A program made the position numbers and the translations under genes. The notes under the pieces were generated by a model. It was not told the origin of the DNA and did no database searches. It worked only from the letters and a program-made list of their open reading frames with translations. Below, in pieces: positions 40,201-55,200 of a stretch of DNA of 64,000 bases. Each line of letters starts with the position of its first letter. The stretch's first letter is position 1. Origin of the DNA: Eopsaltria australis (Eukaryota; Chordata; Aves; Passeriformes; Petroicidae); NCBI GenBank assembly GCA_034509425.1, contig JAVTVJ010000296.1, positions 434,001 to 498,000 on the forward strand, read 5' to 3'.

Positions 40201-43200
40201 ATGAAATGAAATGAAATTAAATAATAACAGACCGCAGGGGAAAGTGGGCTTTTGGACTTGCTGTGATCTCCTTTAAGGCTGAATCTGACCAGCTAAGCAG
40301 CAGCCAACACAGCACCTGAGATAACTCGCAGACATGTGGAACGTGCCCGAAACAGAAAACAACTGCTGACCTAAAAAACTGAAAGGAAAACGTCTGACCA
40401 CAGATCTGAGCCGGCCTGAGAACCATCAGCAGCTCCCCGAGAGCAGCACCTGCCCCACAGGATGTGCTTCCCACCATCTCAGGGACACCCTGAGCCACGG
40501 CCACACCACCAGAGTGGCCTGGAGCCGGCAGCAGCTGCCGCCTGTGAGCTGCTCACACTCGCTGGACCCGCGGCGCCGGTGCAGCCCCATGTGCTGAGCT
40601 GGGTGTGAACAGCAAACACCTCGCTCAGGCCCTGGGGGTGACCACAGCCAGCCCTGCAGCATAGCCCCTTGTGCTCCTGCCCCAGCTTCACACCCTCAGC
40701 ACCACCTGCACACCTTCAGCGCTGCCTTGCCCCTCGCAGTGCAGCCACAGCTGTAGCACACACTTTGGGAACCTCCACCACCCCAGCAACTGCAGCCAGA
40801 GCTGGGCAAGCACAAACTGCCCAGAACCATCTGAAATCAGAGACAGATCAGGAGTCTGGTACCCCACTGCTCCCCCAAAGGGAGGAACTCCTGATATAAC
40901 CCCTCCTTCAATCCTTCCAGTCACCAAAGCACTTCCATCACCAGCACCTACTTTTGCAGACAGAGAGGGCTTCTCGCTGTGTTCTGTTACTTACTAAGAC
41001 CTGAGCACTTCAAAAGGAAGCAGCTGCCAAAGGACTGGCCCTCCAGACACGGAAGGGATAACCCTCCCTGGGCTGGCAGCCCAGGCCCTGACTCCATGCT
41101 GGCACAGCCCCAGTGATGCCAGTACCTTCCAGCACCAGCAAACACCCTCAGGATCCAGCCTCCCAACAGCAGCGTGGGTGTAACACAAGCACCACGCTGA
41201 CGCCAAGTTTTGCTCCTCACTTCTTTTCTGTGTTTTATTTCCCAGTGTTGACATTAAAGCCAAAACCCTTACATTTTTTACAGAGAATCAGGGCGTTGCA
41301 GTATTAATCTTGACAGAGTTGTTAAAGCCCAAAGTAGACCATGAAACCAGTTTGGGTCAACAATGCAGCTGATGTTCTTTCTTAAAGAAAGCAGGAGAGG
41401 CTCAGAGAAACTCAACAGCCTGAAGGCAGCACAGATGATGCTCAGGGGGAACTCCTACACCATAGTATAAGAGGTAAGTGATACAGGAATGTAACCATCC
41501 ATATGTATTTGACACAATCATCAAAGAGTAATACATACAGAGAAGTTTCCTAATGCCAAGATCTATCTGGCATGGGATAACTTATTTTAGGGAATCACAG
41601 GCTTATGCCTGGAAGGTTTAGTATCAAAGCCAAAGGAAAGTCCTGTTGCATTGGAAAAAGCAAAGGAGGAGTATGAAATTCTATGCATGCCTGATATTGT
41701 GAATGCTGTGAGGTGTAGTGATCTCAGAAAAAAATAAAACTAAACTGCTGGCATGCAGCATCACACCACAGGCAGGTACACCTATAAACAGTCATCACCC
41801 TCCCCTCTCTCCAGCACTTTCATCCTCAGCTTGATCCCCCAGGGAAGAAGCAGGAGGAAAAACACAGACTTTCTGGCTGGTTTAGAGGTAACTTGGCCAA
41901 GTTTTAGCTCACTGGGAGAGGAAAGTGTGCTTATCAGTGTAGTAAATCCTTTAGTCACCCCCAAGGAAATGAAGGCAGCACGTTTGTCCACAGCACAAGG
42001 GGTGGAGAAGATGAACTGCTAGGGCTCAGCTGAATCTGTGAGAACAGCACAGGATTCTGACCCAGAGCTAAGCACACACTTTAACTTCTGTTGAACTCCA
42101 CAGCCGTACCCAGGAAAACAAGCACTGAAGGATTTTGGCAGGCGAGCTGGAAACGAGCAGGTGAGGATGATGAGTTCAGCCACAGCTTCATTACACTTCC
42201 ACTGCCAGGCACCAGCCCTTGCCAGGACAGCGTGCTGGGAGTCAGGAACTCCCCTCCTAACCCAAACCACTCACAGGGTGCCCCATGCCTGAACTTGCTG
42301 GGATCGTGCTGCTCCACGTGACTTCAAAGGGAGCTGCCAGGGACTGGTTTCCCACAAGGAGGGGCCCCAGACAACCACCTCACACACCTTGCCCAAAAAA
42401 AAGGGCTGTACTGACATCGTTCCCAACAGCAGGGCAGGTGTTATTTACTCCCCTTCCCTGCATTACAAAAAATAAGCCAGTTCAGGAGTGGAACAGATGC
42501 AGGGAGACCAAAACAGGGCTCCTTAATCACATATAATAAAAACTGGTTGTGCGTGATTCATCAATGGAAGAGGTTTGGAAAACAAATTCAGGAGGAGGGT
42601 AATCTCTCAGGCAACATATCAACACCCAGCTGAAGCATCCACTGAACTCGACGAGCAGGTAGAGTGAGTTGGCCTCCGAGAGAGCCCAGCCTGCCCCTGG
42701 GAAAGGATGGGGAGAGGCAGATCCAAAGGGTGCCTGCCTGCGAGTCACTCACTCTCCAAAATCGAGATGAGGTAGATAAGGTGGGCCTCCAGGATGAAAA
42801 GACATCTTCAAGACTGCACCTGGCAAGAGCATTAAATCTCGCAAACACAAGTTTACAAGATTTTTTTTTTCCCCCTCCCATCCCCACAACAGATCTGGGA
42901 AGTCTGATCTGAGGCCCATCAGAATCAGTGGGAATCTTTTTATTGTGTTTGGATCAGACACAAAAGATGACTGTGTTTACCCTGGAGCCTAGAACATCCT
43001 TTCTCCCATTGCTGCCCCGTCCTTCCTTCCCCACAGGCACAATCCATGAGCATCCTAGAAGTACAGCCTTTTTCTAAGGCATGTCACTGCTGACATGGCT
43101 TCAAAAACAGAACAGGCTAGACACTTGCAGTGAGTAAAGCAAATATAAAAGCTACCAAGGGACTTCATTAGCTTAATTAAACAAGTAGCTATATCTTTTG

Positions 43201-46200
43201 ACTTCCTACATAATTTTTAATTTTAATTAACAGAACTGCATATGTAATCAGTCATTTGTAGAGGCAATTCCCAAGGCTCTGTTCAGTCGACAGAGCTGAA
43301 AGTCTGGGTTAGGCTAAGGCTGGTTTTTCACATGCCTCGAGTTCTTTCTTGTCATCTTTCTTGTTTAAGCTCTTACCAGATCATGCTTATGGAATGTCAG
43401 ATCTTTCTGTCTTTTAATAAGGTAGCACCTCCTTGGACAGGTCAAATGGCAATTTTCTCAGCCAAATACACGGTGTCTGGATTAATCAGTCCCTCTTATA
43501 CTTCTCGAGGCTGACAGACACCTGTCTGTCAAGTCAGACACCTTTGAAAATCCTCAGGGCTGTCTAGCACAAAGGGGATTTTGCATTTCCAGACAAACAG
43601 ACTGAATTGTTTTCCCTACAAATGCACAGCATGCACTTTTTAAGATTCAAATTAGGGTGCCTAAAAAAAAAAAAAAAAACCAAAAAACAAAGGCAAACAC
43701 ACACACAACAGGGTACCAAGCACCTTCTTATTGCTGCAAAGGCTGGCAAGTGCTCAGGGCACTAATTCCCACTGCAGGAGCCAGGGATAGACATGGACAG
43801 CACTGGGAAAAGGCTGCCAATCCCACCTGCAATCAGCAGGTCCAGGTACCCTGAGTGGTGAAGCCCTCACAGCACACCTGAACAAAGTTTAACACTCACA
43901 CACGGGTGGAAAGTCAGTCTCTCTCAAAACTCCTATAACCAGTTATTCCAGCCATTACTGTAATATTGTCATTCTAATTTTTTGTTTCAGGACAGCTGTT
44001 TAAAATATTACTTTTGTTTTCGTTCAAGCTGCCTAATTATAAGCTGTGCACCAGCCATGAACAAGCATGCATAACTAATGACTCTTAGCCAATCCTGCAC
44101 TCTTTAATCAATTTTAGTCTGGTTTCATCCTAGAGATTACCCACCTCTACAGGAGATTTGCTCAGGTAGGAACAAGATTTGTTTACCCTGTGAAAATTCC
44201 TGCCAAGAAAACTTGCTTGAAGAGCCACAAATATAATACAGATTAAAAAAGGAGGTTTCAAAACTTAAAAAAAAAAAAACAAACAGAACTTTCAAAAGCA
44301 TGAGCCAAAGCCTGCTCCTAATGGTGTACTACCAGTTTATATTCCTTTTGAGAAATCTCACCTCTAAAGCAATGAATGATTTACAAGTACTGGTTGCAGG
44401 AAGATGCTCTTTAGTATATTTGAAAAAAAAAATAGTGTTATAAAGCTAAAAAAAGAGAGACACGACTGACTCAGGGACTATTATGTTTTTGTTCTCCTTA
44501 TATTTTCAAAGAAAAACAACACTACCTCTCCAGAGGGATTTTTTACCTTTTTTCCCAAGTTATGTTCAGGGGGAGGGGATCCAACTGTCTGTTTGTAAAT
44601 CCCATGGTACTGAAGTTTCTTGAAGACAAGGCATTGATCCCAACAGTACCAACACTGAGTAAGAACCCACTCCTCTAGAAATTTAAGTGAAATTCAAAAG
44701 AAAATGGGGAGGACGTGGGAAAGTCTAAGAATCCTATGCACACACTGGGATCTGCAACAGAGGAGAGCTTTCACCCACAACCACGTGCAAGTGTGGGGCT
44801 AGAAATGACCAGGCTGGTAAATGGGCTGAGCAGAAAATGTGAAGGATGAGCAGACCCTGCCAGTGAGGGTCCATTTCCTGAAGGGACAGAACGCGGCAAG
44901 CGAAGGATGAGTCTGTGAACTGCCACGAAGAGCAAAAATGCTGGAACCACCCCAGTGGTGGCAGATGGGGAGATGCCAGGCAGAGAGGAAAGGCTGCTCT
45001 GAGCCTCCCTGAGAGCCCCTGCAGAGAGAAGGGGCAGGACACCCCACCTGCCCCCCAGCTCTCTCCCACAGCCCGTGTGAAACCAGAACCACGTGAGCAG
45101 GATGCATGCTGCCTTTCCCTGCCACAAGCACACACAAGCAGAGCTGCAGCTCTGCTGAGCACAATTAAGCCTTAATTATCCACCATACACCTTTGTAGCA
45201 CCATGCCAAATACCACCACGTCCACTCCATCACTGTATTCTCCCTCCAACTCCTCTTGTCTTCCTCCTGCAGCTGTTGGTTTTTTTTTTAAAGGGATGGG
45301 AAAGAAAATCACAGATTACTTTAATTTCCCAAAGGCAAACCCTGACATCAATGCAGGACCACTAAATTAAAGGATGGCAAATGCAGGGCTTCATTTTCAG
45401 CTGTCTGAACACTTGATTACAGCAAATACACCCAAGCTCACATTCAGTAGCTGCTATCAGCTTTGCATATGCAATGTATGGAAATCTGCCTGCAAACACT
45501 TGTGTGTGCAACTGCAGGTAAAAGAGGCTGAAAGTGGGACAAGGTCTCTGCTGTTGAGGGGACTTTGGAGTTTTGATCAACAAACAAACAACAAAAGTCT
45601 TCTATTTCTGTTCAAGTAACAGTGACAACCTATTAATAAACCTCAACAGCCAGTTATTAGCAGCAAAACAAAAATCTTTCAATAGCTGGAGTTGCAAAGG
45701 GATGGTGATGCTGACAGCTCACGTTTTAGGTCTATCAGTGAGCGCTCAATACAGGGATTGCCCTTCTCTATCTCCAAGATCTGGAGGTTATCAACAAGAG
45801 TATTTTCTGCCTCCTGCATGAACCCAATACAACTTGGCAGAAAACCCAGGAAATTGTGCCACTTTTTCTGTTTACAGTAATAAAGAAATAAATTCATTGA
45901 CTGGTGCCAAGTAGGCAGGTTGGTGGCACTTCCCACGTGGAAAGATTCCAAGGGCCACCACAATGAGTTGCTGAGAGGAGCCCAGAGTAAAGCAGTGACA
46001 TAGCTGAGCTTAGCACTGAGGCAGTGTCCCCCAGGGAGGAAAGGGCAGTGAAAATGCAAGCCCAGGAGCCCAGTGCACATCAGAGACCTGGAACCCAACA
46101 GGGACCAGGCAGAAATACAGGAGAAACAAAAAGATTGGGCAGAGGAGCAACAACAGCTCTCTCAGTCTTGAGAAGCCTTCCAAGGCACAGCATTCACCTT

Positions 46201-49200
46201 CAGTTTTAATTAACCTCCCCAACAAATCCAGGCAGACTTTATGAATCATTTATGAGTTGACATTAAGCAGCACAGACTGCACATGGTCTGAGGCTCTGTA
46301 TCCAGGGCACTCTTGTTGGCCACCCAGGGACCATCACTGCACAGCCACAGCAGGACAGCACTGAGGTGTAATTAGGGGGAATCCCCTGGGTTGTGCAGCA
46401 TCAGGCAGAGCCCTCAACACCCTGTTCATGGACCCAACCCAAGGAACAGGGACCCCTAAACCAGCTGCAGCACTGTGCAAAGACCCCCTCTGCAGCTGTC
46501 TCCCCAGAACCTTGCTCACCCACCTACTTGTGTTGTTCTCCACTATTCAGTGCTGGGAAACAGTTTCTCATTATTCATGGGTTTTATTGCATAATCCCAA
46601 ACTTCTGAGAAATTATTCTCATTTGAGTCTCCATTAGGTGTGTCACTATTTTTAAAATATCTTCCTACTACATATAATTCATTTGGTGTACTGCTGCTTT
46701 TCCATTTTTGTCCAATAGCTCTCTCTTCTTTCTAAAACCAGGCCACAGCAGATGAGATCATGAACCATTAAAATCCATTAGTCCTCCAGATACAATCCAT
46801 CAAATTTCTCAACACCTCAGGTAGAAAGGGGAAAGGTCACAACTTTCTCCTACTCCAACCATTTCTGTCAGATTCTGAAGAGCCAAACACCATCCTTTTA
46901 ACAACAGTTAAAAGTTAAGTTCTGGTGGTGCAGCAAAAGGCAGTCTGGTGGGAAAGTTCAGTTATTTACAATGCTTGATCACTAATAATGAGCACTGTAA
47001 AACTAAAAAAGGAGGATTCTGGAGTGAGATGTGATCAGCACCTCAATGCCAGGAAGATGGGGCTCCACAACACAGAGGCACAGATGCAAACCAACACCTC
47101 TGCAGAGGGCTTGATTTGCAGGCACCTTCCTTCTTCTTCCCTCCCCTCAACACCAAGTGTTGAAAAGTTCTTTATTCATCTTTAATACACTGAGGACAGC
47201 TGGAACCCTAAAAAGTGGATGGCAGAAGTGTCAGGAAGTGACAGGGCTGGCTATCACCCAGGCTGCCATCCTGATGTCACCCACAAAAGCATGAGGTGCC
47301 TGGACTCCACAGAAGCCCAGAGATCAGGAAGAGCCAAAGCACCAGAACTCTCAGTCTTTTCAGTGACCTTAAAGCCTTGAGCTGAGTGCATTGAGGGGCA
47401 CACAGCACCACCCCTGTCAGCATCACAGTGAATTAATTCATGTGCAGGATCAACTTACAGCAATATTTCTGGCAAAACCTAAGATTTCAAATGGCATGTC
47501 TCAGGGGCATGCCAGGCTTTAGAAGCACAGCTCCCAACACAGCTCACATTCCCATTTAAAGTGTTAATCCCATTACTCGTCCTTAGTGAGGACACAAAAA
47601 GGAGATTAAATCCAACAACTTTCAATCTTGGCATGGGCTGTAAACACCATGGGGAAGCCTAAGCACCTCTGCTCTGATAATTCTTCCCAGATCTGGAATT
47701 AATCACAGTGACTTCCTTCTTCCTCCTCTCACTTCCACAACCTGGCAGTTTCTTAGCACTGAAACTATTAAGGACTAACATTTATACCCAACCAGAATTA
47801 ATCCACCACATCCCCTCTCCATGATTCAAGATGATCTGCCCAACGATTTGAGACAGAAGGATGAAAAGCAAACTATCAAATATGAGTGGCATCTCACAGG
47901 ACAGACAACCTGCTTGGGACAGAGGGAAAGATGAAAAGAAAGGTTTAAAAGTACTTTAGGCCACATACTCCCTCTCCCAGTCCCTGCCAGCCAGTTATGG
48001 GATTGCTCCATATCCCTGGTACACACATCCCAGAACACCATGTAAAAGCAGCAGCAGTTTCTGGCTGCATAGCCAATTAGAAGTTTCCAAAGGTACAAAA
48101 AAAAAAAAAACCAAAAAAAAAAAACAAAAAAGGAGTGCCAAGGCATTCACTCCCTCAGCATTCCTGAAGGTATGATGCTTGCTCCTGGTGTCCAGATGTT
48201 ACTGCTCATGTCTCTGCTCCAATCCCACGAGGTCCAGTGCTGGGAGACACAATCTTCAGGCAGCAGAAAGAATGTAGGTTGCAGCTGACAACACCCAGAA
48301 AGGCCACGCCATTGCCAACGTCTGCTTTGCCAAGTTAGATCATATCCTATTTGTAGAGGGGGTTTTGTTTACGGGTTTGGTTTGTCTCTTTGGGGTTTTT
48401 ATTTTGGTGGGGGTGATGGAAGAGTAGAATCAAAATATTTCTGTGAAACAGCAGTTAGGAAAAAGGGTGCAGAGGTGAGGTTTTTCATGGGGAAGGACAG
48501 TGGGCTGGATATCAGTATCAAAAATAATTAGAAAAAAAAAGTCCTTAAATCCTGAGGCCAAGCATTACAATACGAGACAGACTGTCCAAGACCAAGCAAT
48601 TTTTAGTCCCATCAAGGCTGTGATTACAGTTTTCCTCATCTACCTCATGAGAGAGATGATCTCACTACCCACTTGTGACCATAAAGTCACAGCTGTGACT
48701 GCAGCAATTATGCTGAGCCAGGAAGGAGCTGAAAGCTCCGGCCCCCAGCCTTCCCAAGGCACCGGATGGTGATGAGGTGCATTGTCACTGGGATGTGCTG
48801 CTCAGCTGACCCAGCCACCTGCCTCCCTCTGAAGGACAGGAGGCTCTCCTGGGCTTTGGGCACAACTACAAGCTGACAGAGTTTGCTGGCACCTACCAGC
48901 AGCACATTGTCACGTATTTCCCCTTTTTAGTATTTATTTTTCCCTTTCCAAAGCGTGGTTTTAAGATGAGGAACCAGTGTGACCAAGGTTTCCCTCGGAT
49001 TAAAAAAAACCAGAGGGTGGAGACACCCAGAAGGGGCATGCAGAGGAAAAGGTCAGAACACGGATGGAGTGGTTTTGCTCACAGGTCAATCGAGAACATA
49101 ACTTGATGCTGACCACATTTCCCATTCACAACTCAGCATCACCCACAAAGCTGCAGATAAACCTCCTTCTCTTCAAACAAGGCTTTTGCTGAGGATTGCC

Positions 49201-52200
49201 ACAAGCCCCAGCACATGGCAGTCCTGGGTAAGCCAAGATCAGAACAGGCTCACTTACAAAACCAGTCATATTTAGGACAACTCCTGTCATGTTCCCTCCT
49301 TGACAAATGTTTTGTTTCTTTGTGAATGGAAGGCCTGGCATTTTATCTGTGCCAGAGTGTTGCGTGTGTTTTATAAACAAACACACATGCTTTTAACGCA
49401 AGCACACTAATGTGTTTAAAGTATAAATTCCCTCCTGGAGGAAAGCACATCTCCACCTGGGTGGCAGTGCTAATGTGGACCTTGTGCTCCTCTTCGTGCT
49501 GGCAAACAGCCCTTGCTGTTCAGGGGACACATTCCCTTAATTCCCAAAGCAAGATTTTATTCACTCTGGGGAAAAGTCACATCGATTTTAGTCTTCTACT
49601 TCAGCTCGCAGCAGCTGAGGACAAAAGTCCCTTGGACAGCATTTACCTCCTCTGAAAATAAAATCAAATCACTCACCTTCTTTGGGATTTACCAAGCCCT
49701 ATAATACAAAGCCAAGAAGCCTCTCAGTTCCTGTCCTCTCAACAACCACCTTGGGGGGAAGCAAATGAAAGACATCCAATCCCTCTAATGACTGACTCAC
49801 ATTCAGTGAAGGGAAACATTACAAACACAGTTCCCTAAGAAAGATAATAAAACACCTAACATGTTCAACTCCTAATATACATATTGAAAAGAGCCTGAGA
49901 TAAGATTACAGTAGCAAGGAGTTTAATGGAACCATAAAATGAATCATAAAAAGGTTTTGTTTGGAAGGGACCTTAAAATCATCCAGCTCCAACCCCTTGC
50001 CATGGGCAGGGACACCTTCCACTATCCCAGGTTGCTCAGAGCCCTGTCCAGCCTGAACTTGAACAACTGATCCTGAGCTGGAGCTGCTGACTAGATCTTG
50101 GCTGCATCACGAATTGCCACTTTTCATGATTCTGAAAGACTCCTCTTGCAGCCCAGCAGAGTCTGAAAGGCTTCTGGGACATTACCACACACAGCAGCAT
50201 GAAACAGGGGGTTGGTTTCAGATACTGAGATAGAAAGTCTGAACAAGTACTGACCCACTGGAAAATTCACAGCGAGAGATGGAAAGATCTGGTACTCTTC
50301 AAACACCTACATGCTCTGGCTGTGGCTTTGAAGCAAGCCACAACACTGTCTATTGTAAAGAGCACTGTTCCTGTGGAAACACTTGCTTAATACTGTCAGA
50401 GATGGGGTAAGAAGAAATGCTACAGGTGTTTACCTATTTACTGGCTAAAATATATATATATTCAATAGAAAAAAAATCCTTTTCTTATTGTTGACAGTGA
50501 AAAACATTATCAGGCGCTGAAAAGGTGTATTTTTGTGCATCTGAAGTAATTTAAAAAACCCCCAACAACCCCAAATTTCATAGAATCATAGAATGGTTTG
50601 GGTTGGAAGGGACCTTAAAGATGACCTCATTCCCACCTCCCTGCCACAGGCAGGGATACTTCACCTAGACCAAGTTGCTCTAAGCCCCATCCAACCTGGC
50701 CTTGAACACTTCCAGAGATGAGAGATCTTCAAATTTTTCTGCAAGTGAAATTTCTTATGACCAGGACCACTAACATAAAAGGACAATTTAGTCTACCCAG
50801 AAATGAACCACAAAACTTGTACTGAGAAAACATTCATGAGCTCTTTTGAGGTCACAAAGATGTTTTCAGAGCAATCTTTCAGAAGCCAAGCACGGGGACA
50901 CCAAGGGCTTAAAAACCAGAGAGCTCAGTTACTCTTTTCTCACCTAATGCTCATGTTCAAAACAGGAACAGGCGCTTCGAAAATGTTACTAAAATAAGAA
51001 GTGCATTGCTTAAAAACAATGAGTACTGCATATGCATTGCTGAGGCAAGTCTCTTTGCACTGAGCTTATTTATATATAGAAATAACACCAGTGACCTCAT
51101 ATTAATCACAAACACAGCTTTCTTCATGACAAAGGGAAATGACAAACTTGCAAGGGCACACCAGAAGCCTTCTGAGATCACATCCAAGTAAGCCAAAACA
51201 TGTGACAACTTGAATGATCTTTGCTCCTCTTTGAAGAAATCCACTCAGATCCTGCAACATTGTTCTTGACAAAATCAGAATAGTGTGATTTTAAAATGAA
51301 CCAAGTGATGATTTTAGATACAGCTTCAATTCTCAGTTCTAAGCTTCTTCTCAAAATTTCTGAAGCTTTGAATTCTAAGAATTTCAACCGAGATAGTGTT
51401 AACCAGAAAGAACACAACCAGCCCAAAGGGCTTCTCCTTGCTACACAAGTGAGAACAGAATGAGTGTGCGCCGTGTCCTGCCAGTGCCACAGCACGCAGG
51501 CGTTCACAGGCAGCTCCACACCACAGCACCAACATCCTGCTCTCCTGCAGATTGTGCAGCCACATGCAGCAGCTCTCACCCCAGAGAGGGAGGAGAGCAG
51601 CCACGGCTCCAAAACCCCTTCAGCAGAGCACAGGTAACCTCAGAGCGGTGCTGGGAATGTGTCCAGCAGTGGCCACCAGAAACTGCTGGGAAAGCACAGG
51701 GCTGATGATGGTTTAAGCGGAAGGAGGGCAAATATTAGAGATTAGGAAGAAATTATTCCCTGTGAGGCACAGGCTGCCCAGAGAAGCTGTGGCTGCCCCA
51801 TCCCTGTAAGTGTTCCAGGCCAGGATGGACAGGGATTGGAGCAAGGTCTGGTGGAAGGTGTCCCTGCCCATGGCAGGGGGTTGGAACTTTGATGAGCTTT
51901 AAGGTTCCCCCCAACCCAAACCGTTCTGTGATTCTATGAACTGATAAATCATTAGCCAAGTTCTTTGGTAGATACAAAATACAGGGGAAAAACCATCCTG
52001 GCATCAAGCTTTGACCAAAAGCTGATTAAGGGCCCCAGCTGCCCCAAAAATTCTGCCCCCGCCTCTTCTTCCGGCCGCCACCACTCCTCTGCAGAGGCAG
52101 CACAATGGACGGTTGCTTTCTCACGCCTCCAAAACCACAGCTAACAGCCCCCCACACTGACTCGTCTGGCCTCTGACTGATGGTTTCTTCAGCAAGCTCA

Positions 52201-55200
52201 GCTGTGAAATGGGGTAGGCGAGAAGCAGAGATGTGAGCAGGAAGCTCTCCACCTCCCCTGCTGCACAGCGACTGCCCATGGGGCACAGGAGGGCAGAGAC
52301 CTGCTGGGTGCCCTCCTAGATCTGCCCTGCACAAACTGCCAGAGCCCACAAGTCACAGGCCTGCTGAAAAAGTGCTCCATCACATTTAAACACAAAACTC
52401 ATTCCTAGTCTGGATGACTTTGCAAGCATTATGTCAGCCCAGATGGAAACGTTCATACCAGCACATGAACCTGTTTTTGTCTGCAAGAGGCTGAAAAACA
52501 TTCTGTGAGGATGTGCAGCACAGTTTGAATTCCTGAGCCTCCAGAATCCAGGAGTCTGCTCTTCGTTTCAACACTGTCACTCCAAGAGGATGACATCCCT
52601 AAGGGTGTGGATACAGTGAGTCTTGGCCTGCAGAGACAGCTCCTGGACAGTAAATATGGGGGGTTCCACTGTCCTTCAGGTAGAGCTGGAGATCTCAGCC
52701 TCAGCCTTGGGGAATGCACCAAAGAAATTTTTATCCATTCCTGTACCATTTCTTTTGCCTACATCATACCCCTTTTGTCGCTCAAAGGCAGAAAAAAAGC
52801 CCCACTATCTGGGCTTATTAGCACAGCTCTAGAACTTGCTCCTTTCTTGGACATGAGCAAAATAAATTTGATGATCTAGGTTTTGATAAACCATTCAGCA
52901 AGAGGACAGCAGAACATGTTCCTTTCTAGAATCAAGGAAACAGGTGAAAATATCATCTTTATTGGCAAGACAGGCTAGATGTTCCTTGAACTGATTATCT
53001 GAAAGCGTGCTCAAAATTAGTTTCTATCATTAGGTACTGATGGGATTATTGTAACAGGGGCTAATTTTTGAGAAGAAGATGGTTTATCTTAGTACAGCTG
53101 GGTTTCCACCTAGTTCTGCTCCACTCCAAGCTGAGAACAGCTTAGTTGCTTGTAGAGTAGCTACTAAAGGACCACAGTTACATCCCATTACGTTCAAGAC
53201 TAAATAAACCAGCATTTCTTCTTAGCTGCCACATCATGAGTGCCTTGCAGAAACTTCTAAGAAAGGAAACTGATTGCAGGGTCATTTTCAACATTCTCCA
53301 GTAAATCGCCCTCCCTCCCAAGCCAGTCTGGTGAGCAGTTCTTGGGAAGTACCCAAAGCTGGACCTTTTACTGCTCTGAGTAAACAGATGATGAAGTGGT
53401 AAGTGTGGGGCTCCATGCAGAAAACTGATTATCAGCAGCAATACTCCCACCAAGCCCTGTTAGGAGATGGAGGCTCACCCTGCACATTCAACACCACGGT
53501 AGGTTTTATATCAACAGTGTGTTCCAATGAGCAGCTTTGACAAGAAATCCCACCATGGATTTGGACTGCATGGGAACAGTTTCCTCACACAGCTATATTT
53601 TCTTCCAGGCTCAGGAGCAAACTGCCTTGGAGAATAAATTTTCATTGAATATATTAATGTGAGATGCCTCAGCCTGTGAATGACCTAGATAATCAACTCA
53701 TTGACGGAAGCCAATTCCTTCCTCTTTCCCAGAGCACCACGGGCACTTGCTGTGCCCAATAAATAATGCACAACCCAGCCATCATTATCAACTCCAGTTG
53801 CATGCAAGAAGGGGGAAGGAAACGTGTCCAGTTCTTCTCCCAATTAGCCAGTGCAAAGCTGACAGCGTAATTCCATCGAAACCACGGGGAATCCACTGAC
53901 GTAAACATCACAAGCAAGAGCAGAGGCAAACACCAGGCTCCTGTTCTGCTGGAATCTCACAGAAGACACAGGAAAACTTTTTAAAAACAGGTGAGAAAGG
54001 AAGAAGGCAACTTTCACATTGATGTTATTAAAAATTGGTGCCAGATAGAAGTGAGGTTATGGGGAGCTCCATGTGTGGGCCAGTTTGCGTGTGAGGGAAG
54101 GATAACATTTGAAGCATGTAAAATTTAAAAGAATTTAAGGATATGAGATAGATGAAAACATGCAGCAAACCAATCCCAAATTTCATTATTTGGAAATCTA
54201 TTTTTCCTCTGCTCTTCAGTCCTGGGGAAAAGGCCAACAAGCTATATGTTGTTGTTTACCAAGAAAATAAATGCAGGTTTAAGTAAGAATTCAAACAGGA
54301 TAAGCTAGTCTTTCATAACTCATTCCTGATTTAGACAACCTTTGTTAAACTGAAGGAGCAAAGCCCAAGACTGAATACATTTAGCATGGGATGAGCACAC
54401 TGACCAATCTAGGTGGAGAGAATCCCTCTAGGAACAAACTCACACATTGACAGCTCCAGCACTATCAGAGACAGCATTGATTTGCAACTATTTTATCAGA
54501 TCAAAGCACTTTGGAGCACAGACATCCCATGCTGACTTTTGCTGTCATAGTTAAACTGTCATCCTCTTTCCCATCCTGACTGTCGAGCCAGCCAGCTCCA
54601 GAGAACTGCCACAACCCTAAATGATCCTTCTGACAGTGCACTTCTCTCTCTGACTCACACCCATAGCACTCAGCACCACCACAACTGGTCCTGCTTGAAC
54701 CTACTACAGCATCCATAAAGCTGTGAATGATGGCAAAGGTTCTTCTATCCAAAAATGATAAAAGGATTCCCAAACTAAGGCCCCACTGCTACAACAGGAG
54801 GTTCAAGACACTAAATTTAGCAAGTGGAGATGCACATGAAGACTTTAATTTACAAGGGATGTCTTGCTTACATGGCAGAGTAAAATTAAATGTACTCATG
54901 AGAAAAAAATGCAAAAGACCGTGCTATGCTAATGCAGACTAATGACAAGGAATTAAAAAAAAAAAAAAAAGAAACAAGCAAAGGCAAAACAGAAACCACA
55001 GAGCAGGCCAGAGAGCGAGAGAGGTCTAGAAACCAGAGGTGCTGTAGAGAGGTGTGAGCTGCTTTTTCACACCAAATGAGACCAGCTGGCAAGTCAAGAT
55101 CCTGTCTCTGAGAATGGCTGACATAGAATATATGAGAGAAAGGCAGGAAAAACACCTCAGGGTCAGATATGGAGGTACCACCTCAAACCTTTCCTCAGCC

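Noticed and set aside
41590..41640. Possible degenerate CR1 end (gaatcacaggcttatgcctg)
   Set aside because: Only the first few bases and a ggaaggttt stretch resemble CR1; too short to support.
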